DNA of 64,000 nt from Aquilaria yunnanensis (Eukaryota > Streptophyta > Magnoliopsida > Malvales > Thymelaeaceae). The first letter of the stretch is position 1. Every line of letters starts with the position of its first letter. A program made the translations under genes and the position numbers. Positions 9,784 through 19,284 of this stretch are shown here, one piece after another. The notes below the pieces were generated by a model. That model had not been told where the DNA came from and did not search any database. It was given only the letters and a program-made list of their open reading frames with translations. The DNA lies in contig CM077598.1 of NCBI GenBank assembly GCA_039654915.1, positions 69,902,041 through 69,966,040 of the forward strand, written 5' to 3'.

Positions 9784-12132
9784 ATGTCTGCGATGCCTGT
9801 TCCCGAGAGCTGGAAACCTCTTCTGGCCCATCCTTGCTATACCACCCCCGAAAAACTAGAGAGGTGGAAGAAAAAATTCTTTCTTCCGTCTTACGCTGTG
9901 ACCAGACTGCCTCGTTCTAGCCATTTTGCTTTTTCAAACCGTGGCGACGAGGTTACCGTCTTCCGAGCCCAACTGAAGGCCGGACTTCGGTATCCTCCCC
10001 CGAAGGTGGTTTGCGAGTTTTGCCAATTCCATGGGATTGCTGTGAACCAGCTTCCCCCGAACGCGTACTGCTATTTTAACGCCTACCTCTGCATGTGTGG
10101 CGTGTTTGGGATAGAGCCCCACTTCATCATTTTCATGCAGTACTACAAGCTCTATGTGGTCCCGAAGGGTGGCTTCTATTTCCTGCTGCCTCGGGGATCC
10201 GGGAGCAAAAAATTCACCTTCACCTTCGACACGAAGGATAGCTGGCGGGGGTGGCAGCCTAAGTTCTTTTTCCTCAAGGTGGATAAGAACTAGTCTGATG
10301 TCCCGACCAGGTGGGCTCAGGGAGTGCTGAACGCAGACGTCGTTGATCCGAGGATGCTGCTGACCCCACCGTTGGCTTCCGTGTTCGCGGATTTTGATGC
10401 CCACATTCGGGCAGTCGCTGACTGGGCTCCCGAGGTCTCTCCTCGTGCTCTTTACCCCTTTCCTTTCAACTGGAGGGTGATGACCGAAGAAGTCCTTCGG
10501 GAGCTGAAAGTGGTTAAGGAGCACATGACTGACCTCAATATGCCCGCTCCCGCCATCGCCGGGAAAGACTCCTGGCTGGTCAAGCTCCTTAAGGGGGAGA
10601 CTTCTTTCGAAACTTTTGCCCAAAGTGAGTAATCTTCCAACCCTTTATACTTTTTCCTCGGACTTACGCTGATATTTCTTCTCTTTTTCAGAGATGGGCG
10701 ATGGGGCTGCCGCTTATTACAAGGCCCTCTTTTCTGGCCAAGTGGAGAAGGGGGAGCAGACAAAGAAGGCGGCTTCCCGAAGAAGGAAGACGACAGGGGC
10801 GGGACCCTCGGCGAAGCGAGCTAGGAAGGCTCTCCAGCCTTCTCAGCCAGAGCTTTTGGAAGAAGAAGCTGGCGAAGACGCTGGTCTTGTTGAAATTCCA
10901 CCGGCCGAGGTCCCCGCTACTTCTGCCGAGGTGCCTCCTCTTGACCTCGAGGCCCCCAGAAACACTGTAGTGGTAGAAGTACCCACCGCCGAGGAGCGGT
11001 ACCGGCAGAAGGGTAAGGGTCTTTCTTCCGAGGGGCCCGAGGATCCCGAGGACACTGTCTCCGAGGTTCCTCCAGGTATGCCTTTAGGCGAAGTTCAGCT
11101 CATTTTCCTTTCACGAATTTTTCTTCTGCTCCTAACTTCCTTCCTACTTTCAGAGGAGCCCCTTGCTGCTGGCTGGAGGGCCATTCATGAGAGGAAACGA
11201 GCCCTCCGCGATGCCATAATCCCTGAGGGGAAGATCCCCTTGGAGCCCTTTTGGACAATCACGGAGGATATGAATTTGCTCTCCTACGATTGTCCAAAAA
11301 TGACAAAGGAGATTTGGAAGGGGATGACCACTGACGCCTCCTTCCGGGCCATTGCGGCGGCTCACCCGGGGGATAATACCCTTGCCGCAAAAGTCACCGA
11401 GCATGCTGCTCAGGTATAGTCTTTACACTTTTTTCCTCAATTTTCTAAGTGTTTAGACTTGTACTAACCTGGACTTTTGCCTTGCCGTAGCTGCTGGAGT
11501 ACGCTGGTTATCTCCGAGTTCGGGTGGCCAGACAGGCTGCCTCCAAGGATGCGACTTCGCGGGAACTCAGTGAGGCGAAGGCTTCGCTTGCGAAGGTGAT
11601 CGCCAGCAACCAGCAGCTGACAGCGGATTGTTCTCAGCAACTTGCTGCCGTTCGGGAGGAGTTCTCGAAGAAAAGAGAAGAACTTGAAAAGGACTCCTCC
11701 CGGAAGATTGCCGACCTCGGCGACCAAGTAAAGGGGCTGCTCGCCGCCAACGAAGATCTTGTCAAGGACAAGGCTGTTTCTGACAGTCTTGCGTCGAGGT
11801 TGACGGATGAGAACAATGCTCTTCAAGCCGAGGTTGAGGCTCTGAAGAAGGAGTCCGGAGAGACGCTGGGGATAAGCGAGCTCGAAGAGGAGGTTGCTGA
11901 GCTGAGGGACGAGGTCAATGTCCTTGGCGTTCAAAAACGTACTTATGATAACATGGCCAAGGTCGCCTTTCAGGACGGCTTCTGCCTCGCTCGGCACCAG
12001 GTGCTGCAGAGGTTCCCAGATTTGGACCTCTCTTTTCTGGAGGGCCTAAATATTCCTGAGGGACCTCGGTGGCAGTGGTCCAAGGTCGAGCATCTGAAGC
12101 TTCCTGGTCTTCGTCCGCCCGGCTCTCCCTAG
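9784..12132 (+). pseudogene. Antisense four-exon gene of element C (Tat-type aORF), nearly intact
   Basis: Exons are 9784-10624, 10692-11075, 11154-11413 and 11491-12132. All three introns are GT-AG, 67-78 bp, with T-rich 3' ends, and join the frame without loss. The spliced product is about 700 residues. Exon 1 carries the conserved domain (PESWKPLLAHPCYTT, VCEFCQFHGIAVNQLPP, PRGSGSKKFTFTF). Exon 2 has a basic KRARK stretch then a Glu/Pro/Ala-rich part. Exon 3 contains PFWTITEDMNLL. Exon 4 is a coiled coil rich in Lys, Glu, Leu and Ala, then an FQDGFCLARHQVLQRF block. The only lesion I find is TAG at 10291-10293, where the sister copies have Trp (GAGGCCTGG in B). This is the best copy of the antisense gene in the window. 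Its molecular function is unknown to me. Confidence 0.85.
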
Positions 12133-12950
12133 TTTGTTTTAGGGCTCCTCTTATTTTTCTCCTTCGTGCTCCTTCTTTGGACACTTCTTTTGTAAGGCAG
12201 CGTTTGCTCTAAATGAACAATCTTTTCGGCTAAGTCCTTTCTTGCAAGTTTCTTTATTTCCACTGTCCCGAACACGTTTGCTCAAGAGACTTTCGAAAAA
12301 CCTGTAACCAAAGAAACTTTTTACCTTCCTTTATCCCGAGTGTGCTCGCTCAAGAGACTTTTTGGAAAGTTTGCAAAAATTTGGCTAAGTCTTTTGCATG
12401 CTTTTTGTTTCCTTTTATCCCGAACATGTTTGCTCAAGGGACTTCGGAAAACCTGCGACCAAAGAAACTTTTTACCTTCCTTTGTCCCGAGTGTGCTCGC
12501 TCAAGAGACTTTCTGGAAAGTTTGCAAAAATTTGGCTAAGTCTTTTGCAGGCTTTTTGTTTCCTTTTATCCCGAACATGTTTGCTCAAGGGACTTCGGAA
12601 AAGTTTTAGCCAAATTTTTCTGTCTTCCTATTGTCCCGAGCATATTTGCTCAAGGGACTTAGGAAAATTCTCACGAGATTGCTCATTTCCCTCTTTCCCG
12701 AGCATGTACGCTCAAGGGTGTTTGGAAATTATCTCTGCTTTTGTTTTGGCGTGCACTATTACGAGATTCTTGCTTTCCCTTTTTTCCGAGCATAGTGGCT
12801 CAAGGGCCTTCAGGAAGTCACATCTGCTTTTTTCGTGGCGAGCACCTTCACGGAATTCTGTCTTGGACAATTTGGTATACTTAAGAATTTTTCTCAAGAC
12901 CATTTTGTACTTAGAGTATTTCTTGTACAATATATCTCTTCCGCTCAACC
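12133..12950. repeat. Spacer with expanded minisatellite in element C
   Basis: From about 12267 to 12850 the motif CCCGAgcatgTtcGCTCAAG plus GGACTTcGGAAA recurs eight times, starting near 12267, 12335, 12419, 12485, 12569, 12635, 12697 and 12785. Units 1-2 and units 3-4 form a duplicated pair with a period of about 150 bp and near-identical linkers. That pair accounts for the two units C has beyond B and E. The rest of the interval is the short 3' leader of the antisense gene and the 12851-12950 stretch just after pol, where I see no gene. Confidence 0.8.
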
Positions 12951-15581
12951 TTAGGCGTAGAATTTTTTCAAGGCGTCTGAATGCCAAGTGTTTTTCAATT
13001 CTACGCCTTCGGCGTCGCCAAGCCTATACACGCCTTTCCGTACTTCGGCGAGAACCAGATAAGGTCCTTCCCAATTTGCGCGAAGTACGCCGTGAGATGG
13101 CCTTCGGGGTGCAAAGTCGGCCTTTCGGAGAACGAGGTCTCCTTTTTTGATTTCTTTTGGCCTGGCTTTTAGGTTGATAGCCGCGGCCACTCTTTGCTGG
13201 AAAGCTTTTCTTCTCAGCCCGGCTATTTCTCTGTGTTCGGTCACAAGGTCGAGCTTAGTTCTCAGACCGAGGTCGTTTCCGCCTTCATCAAATACTTGCA
13301 CCCGTAGTGAAGGCTGAACTATCTCTATTGGGATAATGGCCTCTGTTCCGAAGACGAGTGAGAAAGGAGTTTCCCCTGTGGCTCTTCGTGGCGTCGTTCG
13401 GTAGCTCCACAATACACTTTGGAGTTCTCCTGGCCATTTCCCCTTGGCTTCCCCAAGTCTCTTTTTCAGGCCATCTTTTATGGTCCTGTTTGATACTTCC
13501 ACCTGCCCATTGCTTTGGGGGTGAGCTACTGGGGCAAAGTGCATCTTTATTCCGAGGTCGCTGATGAATTCCTGGAATCCTTTGTCTATGAACTGGGATC
13601 CATTATCAGCTACTAGTACCCTCGGTATGCCAAATCTGCATACGATGTTTTTCCATACGAACTTCTGCACTTCTTTTGCCGAGATAGTTGCTAGTGGTTC
13701 TGCCTCTACCCACTTTGAGAAATAGTCCACTGCTACCACGCAGAATTTCACGCCTCCCGGTGCTGTGGGGAGTGGCCCAATGAGGTCTATACCCCAGACT
13801 GCGAAGGGCCAAGGATAGTCTGCCGATGTTACCATTTCCGAGGGTATCCTCTGGATTTTTGCATGTCTCTGGCAACTACGGCACTTCTGGACGAACTGCC
13901 TTGCGTCCTTTCTCAGGGTAGGCCAGAAGTATCCTTGGCGGAGTATCACTGCTGCAAGGGCATCAGTTCCAATGTGCGAGCCGCACATGCCTTCGTGAAC
14001 TTCTTCGAGAACCATCTCAGTATCCTCTTCGCCCACACATCTCTGCAGCGGATTTGCATATCCTTGCCGATATAACTCTTCACCAATCAGGAAGAATCTT
14101 CCGGCACGTCTTCGCAGTCTTGCAGCATTGCCAGCGTCTTCGGGAAGCTCATTCTCTGCGAGGTATTTCTTTATGGGGTCCTTCCACCCTGTTCCCAAGG
14201 ACGTTACGCTTAGCACGGAGATGCTTGGATGGTCTAGCACCTCGGTGTATGTTTTGGACTTCGCTAAGCAATCTGCCTTAGTATTATTCCGCCGGGGTAC
14301 ATTTTCGATCCGCACGGCGTCAAACTCTTGGATGAGTTTTGTTACCAGCTCGTGGTATTTTGCCAAGATTGGGTCCTTCGCCCCATAATCTCCTGCCGTC
14401 TGCCGAACTACCAGCTGGGAATCGCTGTGAGCCCTTAAGTTTCTCACGCCAATCTTTCTGGCCAAGCGTAATCCCGCTATGAGGGCTTCATACTCAGCCA
14501 CATTATTGGTGACGTTGAAGCTGAACTTGATAGCCTTCATCACCTCTAGGCCTTCGGGTCCTCTGATAACTATTCCAGCTCCCTGGTGGTCGGACCCCGA
14601 GGCTCCGTCAACATGCAAGGTCCATTCTGGCTCACCTTCTTTCGGATCTGGGTGGCTCTCCTCAGTGGTGGGTATTTCGGTGATAAAATCTGCCAATGCT
14701 TGGGCCTTTATGGCCTTCCGAGGCTCATAGGTGATTTCGTGTTCGCCAAGCTCTATGCACCACTTGGAGAGCCTTCCCGAATGATCAACTCTCTTCATAA
14801 CATCCCGTAGTGGTAGACTACTTCGGACGATGATGGGGTGAGCCTGGAAATATGGTCGCAGTCTTCTTCCTGCAAGCACCAAGGCGTATATAGCTTTTTG
14901 AAGCAAAGGGTACCTGACTTCGGCGCCATGCAGGGACTTGCTGACGTAGTAGACCGGCCATTGTTTCGGCCCTTCTTCTTTTATCAGGACCGAGCTCACG
15001 GCCTTTTCTGTGACGGCGAGGTACAGTACGAGGGGTTCTCCCTCCCGAGGTTGTCGCAGAGTCGGCAGGCTGGCCAGGTAGACTTTGAGTTCTTCCCAGG
15101 CCTTTTGGCAATCTTCATCCCAGTGATGATTGTTTCTTCCGAGGTCGCCTTCCATCTTTGCTGCCTTTGTGAGGACTTTGAAGAAAGGTCTACACCTATC
15201 TCCATACCTGGAAATAAACCTGCTCAGAGAGGTTATTCTTCCGGTTAGTCTCTGCACGTCTTTGACTGTGGCAGGAGTTCGGAACTCAAGTAGAGCCTTA
15301 ACCTTCTCAGGATTGGCGTCGATGCCTCTTTCGGATACCATGTACCCAAGGAATTTTCCCGACGTCACCCCGAAGATACACTTCTCGGGGTTAAGGCGAA
15401 TCCCGAAGGCTCTGAGCTTTTGGAAGGTTTCCTCCAAATCTGCAACGTGGTAGCCGGGCAGCTTGCTTTTTACTATCATATCATCAACATATACTTCCAT
15501 GTTTCTCCCCATTTGGTCCTTAAAGACCTTGTTCATCAGTCTCTGGTAGGTGGCTCCTGCATTTTTCAGCCCGAAGGGCAT
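12951..15581 (-). CDS. pol of element C: RT (most), RNase H and integrase, 876 codons open
   Basis: The minus-strand frame runs 876 codons without a break, starting at MPFGLKNAGATYQ in the RT palm. The catalytic YVDD is at residues 31-34. The RT connection and RNase H (EWTLHVDGASG onward) follow, then the integrase zinc finger (GSHIGTDALAA...C..C), and from about residue 600 the integrase core with WGIDLIGPLP, VADNGSQF and NGQVEVSN (D, D, E all present). The C-terminal module reads KKGDLVLRK...WEGPYLVLAEV and ends in KKFYA. No chromodomain follows. The methionine at 15581 is not a true start: the frame continues upstream beyond a TGA at 15603-15605 where the E copy has GGA. It belongs to a gag-pol polyprotein and is the best pol in the window. 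Confidence 0.9.
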   Translation of the reverse strand: MPFGLKNAGATYQRLMNKVFKDQMGRNMEVYVDDMIVKSKLPGYHVADLEETFQKLRAFGIRLNPEKCIFGVTSGKFLGYMVSERGIDANPEKVKALLEFRTPATVKDVQRLTGRITSLSRFISRYGDRCRPFFKVLTKAAKMEGDLGRNNHHWDEDCQKAWEELKVYLASLPTLRQPREGEPLVLYLAVTEKAVSSVLIKEEGPKQWPVYYVSKSLHGAEVRYPLLQKAIYALVLAGRRLRPYFQAHPIIVRSSLPLRDVMKRVDHSGRLSKWCIELGEHEITYEPRKAIKAQALADFITEIPTTEESHPDPKEGEPEWTLHVDGASGSDHQGAGIVIRGPEGLEVMKAIKFSFNVTNNVAEYEALIAGLRLARKIGVRNLRAHSDSQLVVRQTAGDYGAKDPILAKYHELVTKLIQEFDAVRIENVPRRNNTKADCLAKSKTYTEVLDHPSISVLSVTSLGTGWKDPIKKYLAENELPEDAGNAARLRRRAGRFFLIGEELYRQGYANPLQRCVGEEDTEMVLEEVHEGMCGSHIGTDALAAVILRQGYFWPTLRKDARQFVQKCRSCQRHAKIQRIPSEMVTSADYPWPFAVWGIDLIGPLPTAPGGVKFCVVAVDYFSKWVEAEPLATISAKEVQKFVWKNIVCRFGIPRVLVADNGSQFIDKGFQEFISDLGIKMHFAPVAHPQSNGQVEVSNRTIKDGLKKRLGEAKGKWPGELQSVLWSYRTTPRRATGETPFSLVFGTEAIIPIEIVQPSLRVQVFDEGGNDLGLRTKLDLVTEHREIAGLRRKAFQQRVAAAINLKARPKEIKKGDLVLRKADFAPRRPSHGVLRANWEGPYLVLAEVRKGVYRLGDAEGVELKNTWHSDALKKFYA

Positions 15582-15605
15582 TCTGATATAGCAGTACGTT
15601 CCTCA

Positions 15606-17165
15606 CTCGGTGATGAAGGCAGTTTTCTCTTCATCTTCGGGGTCCATCCTTATCTGATGGTAGCCGCTGAAGGCATCTAGGAAGCTCAGGAGCCCGTATT
15701 CGGCCGTTGAATCTACCAGTTGATCTATTGGCGGGAGGGGAAATGAGTCTTTCGGGCAAGCATCGTTCAAGTTTCTGAAATCAATGCACATCCGGAGTTT
15801 GCTGCTACCTTCTTTTGTGGCAATGACCACGTTGCTTAACCATTCGGGGTATTTGACCTCCCTGATAACTTCAGCATCCAATAGGCGCTGGACTTCGGTT
15901 CTCACGAAGTTGCTTTTGTGGGCTGAGATGCTTCGTTTCTTTTGCCTGATAGGTTTTGCTTCCGGGCTTACTTTGAGGCTGTGCTGTATTATGCCAGGGT
16001 TCACTCCTGGCATATCTTTCGGCGAGTAGGCAAACAGATCTTTATTTTTCAGCAGAAAGGATACAAGAATTTCCTTATCACCTTTGGCCAAGCTCTTCCC
16101 TATTCGGGTAGATTGTCCTGGGACAAGATCTACTGCTTCCATTTCTGCTTCTGCGGGATCTCTTTCTTTGCCTTTCTCCTGCGCCTTTGCCTCCACTATT
16201 TGTGTAGAGTTGTCTGCCGGAGCCTTTCGTGCTTTTACAAACACCTTTCTTGCCTCGGCTTGGTCGATAAAGACCTCTGCATCTCCATCCTTGGTGGCGA
16301 ATGTGACAGTCAAGTACTTCACATCGGGGCGAATGTGCAGGTTCCCCTGAGTCTTCCTTCCAAGGATGGCGTTGTACGAAGACGGGACCTCCATGACGAT
16401 GAATCTTGCCATTGTGGACGCGTACAACTCAGCCGCTCCGTCTACCGAAGTGCCTTTTATCATTAAAGGGAGGTCGATCCATCCGAGGACGGGTAGTTCC
16501 GATGGTCCAACGCCGAAGGTGGGCGTGGTGACAGGTTTAAGTTCGCTGCTGGAGATGCCCAAGCTCGGCAGTAAGTGCGAGAACAGGACGTCAGTATTCG
16601 AGCCATCATCGAGCAACACTCTTTTGACGTCCCAGTTCCCTATTCTTGCCATTATCAGCAGCGGGTCGTCGTGGGGGAAGACGACGGTGGAGCCATCTTT
16701 GCGAGCCAATTTCTTTGATGGACTTTGATACTCCATAACCGCCATTTCTCTGGCCTTCCGCTTTCTTTCCGAGGATGGGAGCCCCGTGGTAATGGTTTGG
16801 ATGACCCCTACTGGAGGTGGAAGGCGCCTTTTTGGACTTCTGTTTCTCCGCCTGTCTGAGTCATAGTCCTCGTTTTCGGCCCTCTCTTCCTCCTCTTTTC
16901 TGCCTTTTGGGGAGGGCATCCGCAGGTATTTGCGAAGCTGGCCCTGTTTGATCAGCGACTCTATGTACTTCTTCAGCTGGAAGCAGTCTTCGGTGTCATG
17001 ACCGTGGTCGCGATGAAACTGGCAGAACTTCTTGGCATTCTTCTTATTATCGGCGGCCATGGCCTTTGGCCGCCGAATCTGCGTCCCTTGCCTTTCCAGC
17101 GCCATGAGAATGTTGGTCCGTGTCGTGCTCAAGGGTGTGAAACTTTGAGGTTTCTTTCCTCGCAT
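15606..17165 (-). pseudogene. gag C-terminus, protease and RT start of element C
   Basis: This part is in the same frame as gag (right) and pol (left), separated from them by stops. It begins with an NKKNAKKFCQFHRDHGHDTEDC zinc-knuckle-like segment, followed by a basic Arg/Ser-rich stretch and a retroviral-type aspartic protease with active site VLLDDGSN (Asp-Asp-Gly in place of the common Asp-Thr/Ser-Gly). A linker leads into RT: AYSPKDMPGVNPGIIQHSL, then KLRMCIDFRNLNDACPKDSFPLPPIDQLVDS. It ends at TGA 15603-15605. Upstream, TGA 17166-17168 and TAG 17208-17210 separate it from gag. In E the same junction is open, so these stops are probably mutations and not programmed recoding sites. Confidence 0.82.
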
Positions 17166-17207
17166 TCACCGTGGTCGACCTGTGTGTTCAGAAAGATGCC
17201 GAGCTTG

Positions 17208-18449
17208 CTAGCTGGACCCTTCGGCGCGGTGATGATCAGACTTCTGCCCCGCCATCCTCAATTCCTCGGCTGTCATGTGCTGCTCTGCCCTTCGGTAAAA
17301 TTCTCCGAGGGTCTCCGGGGGGTCCTTTGAGAACTCGTAGAACAGCTGTGAGTCACGCCGAAGGCCCCGTGTCATAGCGAGGATGCGGATTTCGGGCCGG
17401 AAGTCCGGGACGCTGAGTGCTTCCCTGTTGAATCGTTCGACATAGTCTCGGATCGTCTCTCCGTTTCTCTGCTCTATGTCGAACATCTGCACAGGCATTT
17501 TGGCCGTCGGCCTGCTCCCAATGAACTGCTGGGTAAAGGCTGTGGACAACTCCTGAAACTCAGTGATAGTCCCTCGGGGCAAAGAATTGTACCATGCTGT
17601 TGCTGGGCCCGTGAGGGTGACTTCAAAGCATTTGCACATGGTAGCGTCATCAGCTCCGTGCATTATCATGCTCCGCCTGTACTTCGTCAGATGGGCCTGT
17701 GGATCAGTCCGGCCATCATAGATCTCCAGCCTAGGCACTCTGAAGTCACCTGGCATAGCTGCCTCAACGACGGTGCGAATAAACGGGGAGCCATCTTCGC
17801 ATAATGCCCCCGACAGCCTGTCCCAAACGGGTTTTCTGGTCACTTGCTTCTCCACTCTGTCCAGCCGTGCCAATATCCTTTCCATAAGCGCAGTGGCGCT
17901 AGGACCATTTTCGCGGGAGGGAGATCGACGGCGCCTTTTCGGGGAGCGAGTTCGGCGCGGAGGGGTCAGGGACCTCGCCTCGGGCGACGAACTGCTTCGC
18001 TGTGAGACTCTCGGTCGCTTGGACCCGGTTTGTCCCACAGGCCGTTTCCCGAGGGCTATATCTTCTGTGGATGATTCTCCGCGAGGCTCTCCACTTCCTG
18101 AACTGCAGTGTGTAGACTTGGGGCTTCTCTCCCGAGGGCGTGCTGATGAGGAGGGTTTCTGGGCCCGTGACTGCTGTGGCCATCTTCGGTCGATCTGCTG
18201 AGTCATTTCAGCAACGACCGAGCGCTGAAAGTCCCTCAAGAAGCTCATGGTGATTACCAGAGGCCGGTCCTCCTCGGGCGTAGAACTCTCTGGGAGTGTC
18301 TGCTCAGCAGCCGGTTGTATCTCAGGCGCGGACGAGGACCTTGGGAGTCCCTTGTCCTTAGAACGCCGAGTCTCAACGACGGCAATCTGCGAGCGGGTTC
18401 CCACAGACGGCGCCAAATGATGGCCTAAGGCCTCATCGTTGTGAGTCAT
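17208..18449 (-). CDS. gag of element C, start codon inside the LTR
   Basis: The frame is open from an ATG at 18449-18447, within the last part of the 5' LTR, across the primer site and down to TAG at 17208-17210, about 413 residues. The N-terminus reads MTHNDEALGHHLAPSVGT, so the primer site is translated as part of it. Then come MSFLRDFQRSVVAEMTQQI, an Arg/Ser/Pro-rich region, and the capsid-like part (FRVPRLEIYDGRTDPQAHLTKY, TAWYNSLPRGTITEFQELSTAFTQQFIGS, RFNREALSVPDF). I chose this start because the same Met and reading through the primer site are kept in B, E and F; an internal start at the MSFL methionine is also possible. The product is the virus-like particle protein of the retrotransposon. 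Confidence 0.78.
   Translation of the reverse strand: MTHNDEALGHHLAPSVGTRSQIAVVETRRSKDKGLPRSSSAPEIQPAAEQTLPESSTPEEDRPLVITMSFLRDFQRSVVAEMTQQIDRRWPQQSRAQKPSSSARPRERSPKSTHCSSGSGEPRGESSTEDIALGKRPVGQTGSKRPRVSQRSSSSPEARSLTPPRRTRSPKRRRRSPSRENGPSATALMERILARLDRVEKQVTRKPVWDRLSGALCEDGSPFIRTVVEAAMPGDFRVPRLEIYDGRTDPQAHLTKYRRSMIMHGADDATMCKCFEVTLTGPATAWYNSLPRGTITEFQELSTAFTQQFIGSRPTAKMPVQMFDIEQRNGETIRDYVERFNREALSVPDFRPEIRILAMTRGLRRDSQLFYEFSKDPPETLGEFYRRAEQHMTAEELRMAGQKSDHHRAEGSS
18396..18417 (-). other. Primer binding site of element C
   Basis: Directly inside the 5' LTR, the minus strand reads TTTGGCGCCGTCTGTGGGAA and beyond. The TGGCGCC start pairs with a tRNA 3' end GGCGCCA, as in tRNA-Asp, but the following bases depart from the Asp pattern, so I leave the tRNA unnamed. 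The identical site is found in B and E. Confidence 0.8.
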
Positions 18450-19284
18450 GATGACTGTTGAGGAGACTTCTAGGAGGAAGAACGCCTGGAAGGTGGATCG
18501 CCCCAAGGAGAGTACCTGAAAAGCTGGTAAACAGGGTTAGGAGGCCCCCGGAGTGTTTTTCCGGGGGGGGAGCCTCCGACGCCCAAGTCAGTGGTGGCCG
18601 GAAGAAGGAGAAAGTCACTAGCTCAAAGAGAAAGGCAGAAAAGTCTCGCCTGGTATTTTCTCAGGGTGTGGGAGCTGTATATCCGGCCTGCCAACCTCCT
18701 GTCAAGTATTTATTTCCTGTATATATAGGAATACCTAGCCCGTTCAGATCATGACACGTGTGCGGTCGGATGCTCCTGAACGTCTGGGCGTAGGGGACAG
18801 ATAGTTGGTAACTAGATGGCCTCGAGCCTTGTGCTGAGACGGGCCATGATATGATTCTGATGGCGTCTGTGCGTCAGGGCGACTTTTTACGTCTGTGGTG
18901 GGACGTGTCAGAGGCTTCCTTAAATGCTTCCTTAAATGCGCCTGCCGTACTCCCGAGGTCCCTGGGCGAGGTCGTCCTCTAGTTCGGACAGAGCCTCTTC
19001 GGGAAGCCTACCCTCAGTTCGGGGGTTCCCAGTTCCAGGGGGTTCCGCCTTCGGGGATATCATATTCGGGCAGCAATGTCTGGTGCCACTTTTCCGAAGG
19101 CGCGCTGTTCACAACCTTGGGGGGCGAATAGAGTCCTCAAGTTTTACTGGCGTGCCGAGGCTCGGAGCTCTCAGGCTGTCTCCCGAGGTGCATGATTCCA
19201 CCTATTCCCGGGAAGCGCCAGTTCTTCTGGCCATTGTTGTGGCAGGGTATTCGGCCAGATTGAGGCGATAGCCTTTGGCTATCA
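18418..19284 (-). repeat. 5' LTR of element C
   Basis: 867 bp and the partner of 8079-8945. The promoter TATA (TATATATA, 18720-18727) lies in the middle, with a CACGTG-containing block beside it. The outer end is the TGATAGCC hairpin, directly followed by target duplication TTGCT (19285-19289). Differences from the other LTR fall near positions 18666, 18869, 18880, 18940, 19064, 19080, 19130 and 19177, each a transition. Confidence 0.95.

Larger units (their letters stand above)
8079..19284 (-). mobile_element. Complete Tat-like Ty3/gypsy element C
   Basis: An 11.2-kb element on the minus strand with two 867-bp LTRs (18418-19284 is 5', 8079-8945 is 3') and perfect TTGCT target duplications at 8074-8078 and 19285-19289. 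It interrupts the pol gene of B, whose codons resume exactly on either side. Order from right to left: 5' LTR, primer site, gag, protease, RT, RNase H, integrase, minisatellite, antisense gene, polypurine tract, 3' LTR. Aligned by eye, the LTRs differ at 8 positions, all transitions, with no indel. That is about 0.9 percent, which makes C the youngest datable insertion here. gag-pol is one frame interrupted by three stops, and the antisense gene has one stop. Confidence 0.95.

Noticed and set aside
12267..12850. CRISPR-like array
   Set aside because: The units are irregular in spacing, the linkers are related to each other, and the array sits in a plant retrotransposon. It is a minisatellite.
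17166..17210. Stops at C's gag/protease border as a programmed readthrough site
   Set aside because: E is open at this place and B has a different stop, so mutation is simpler.
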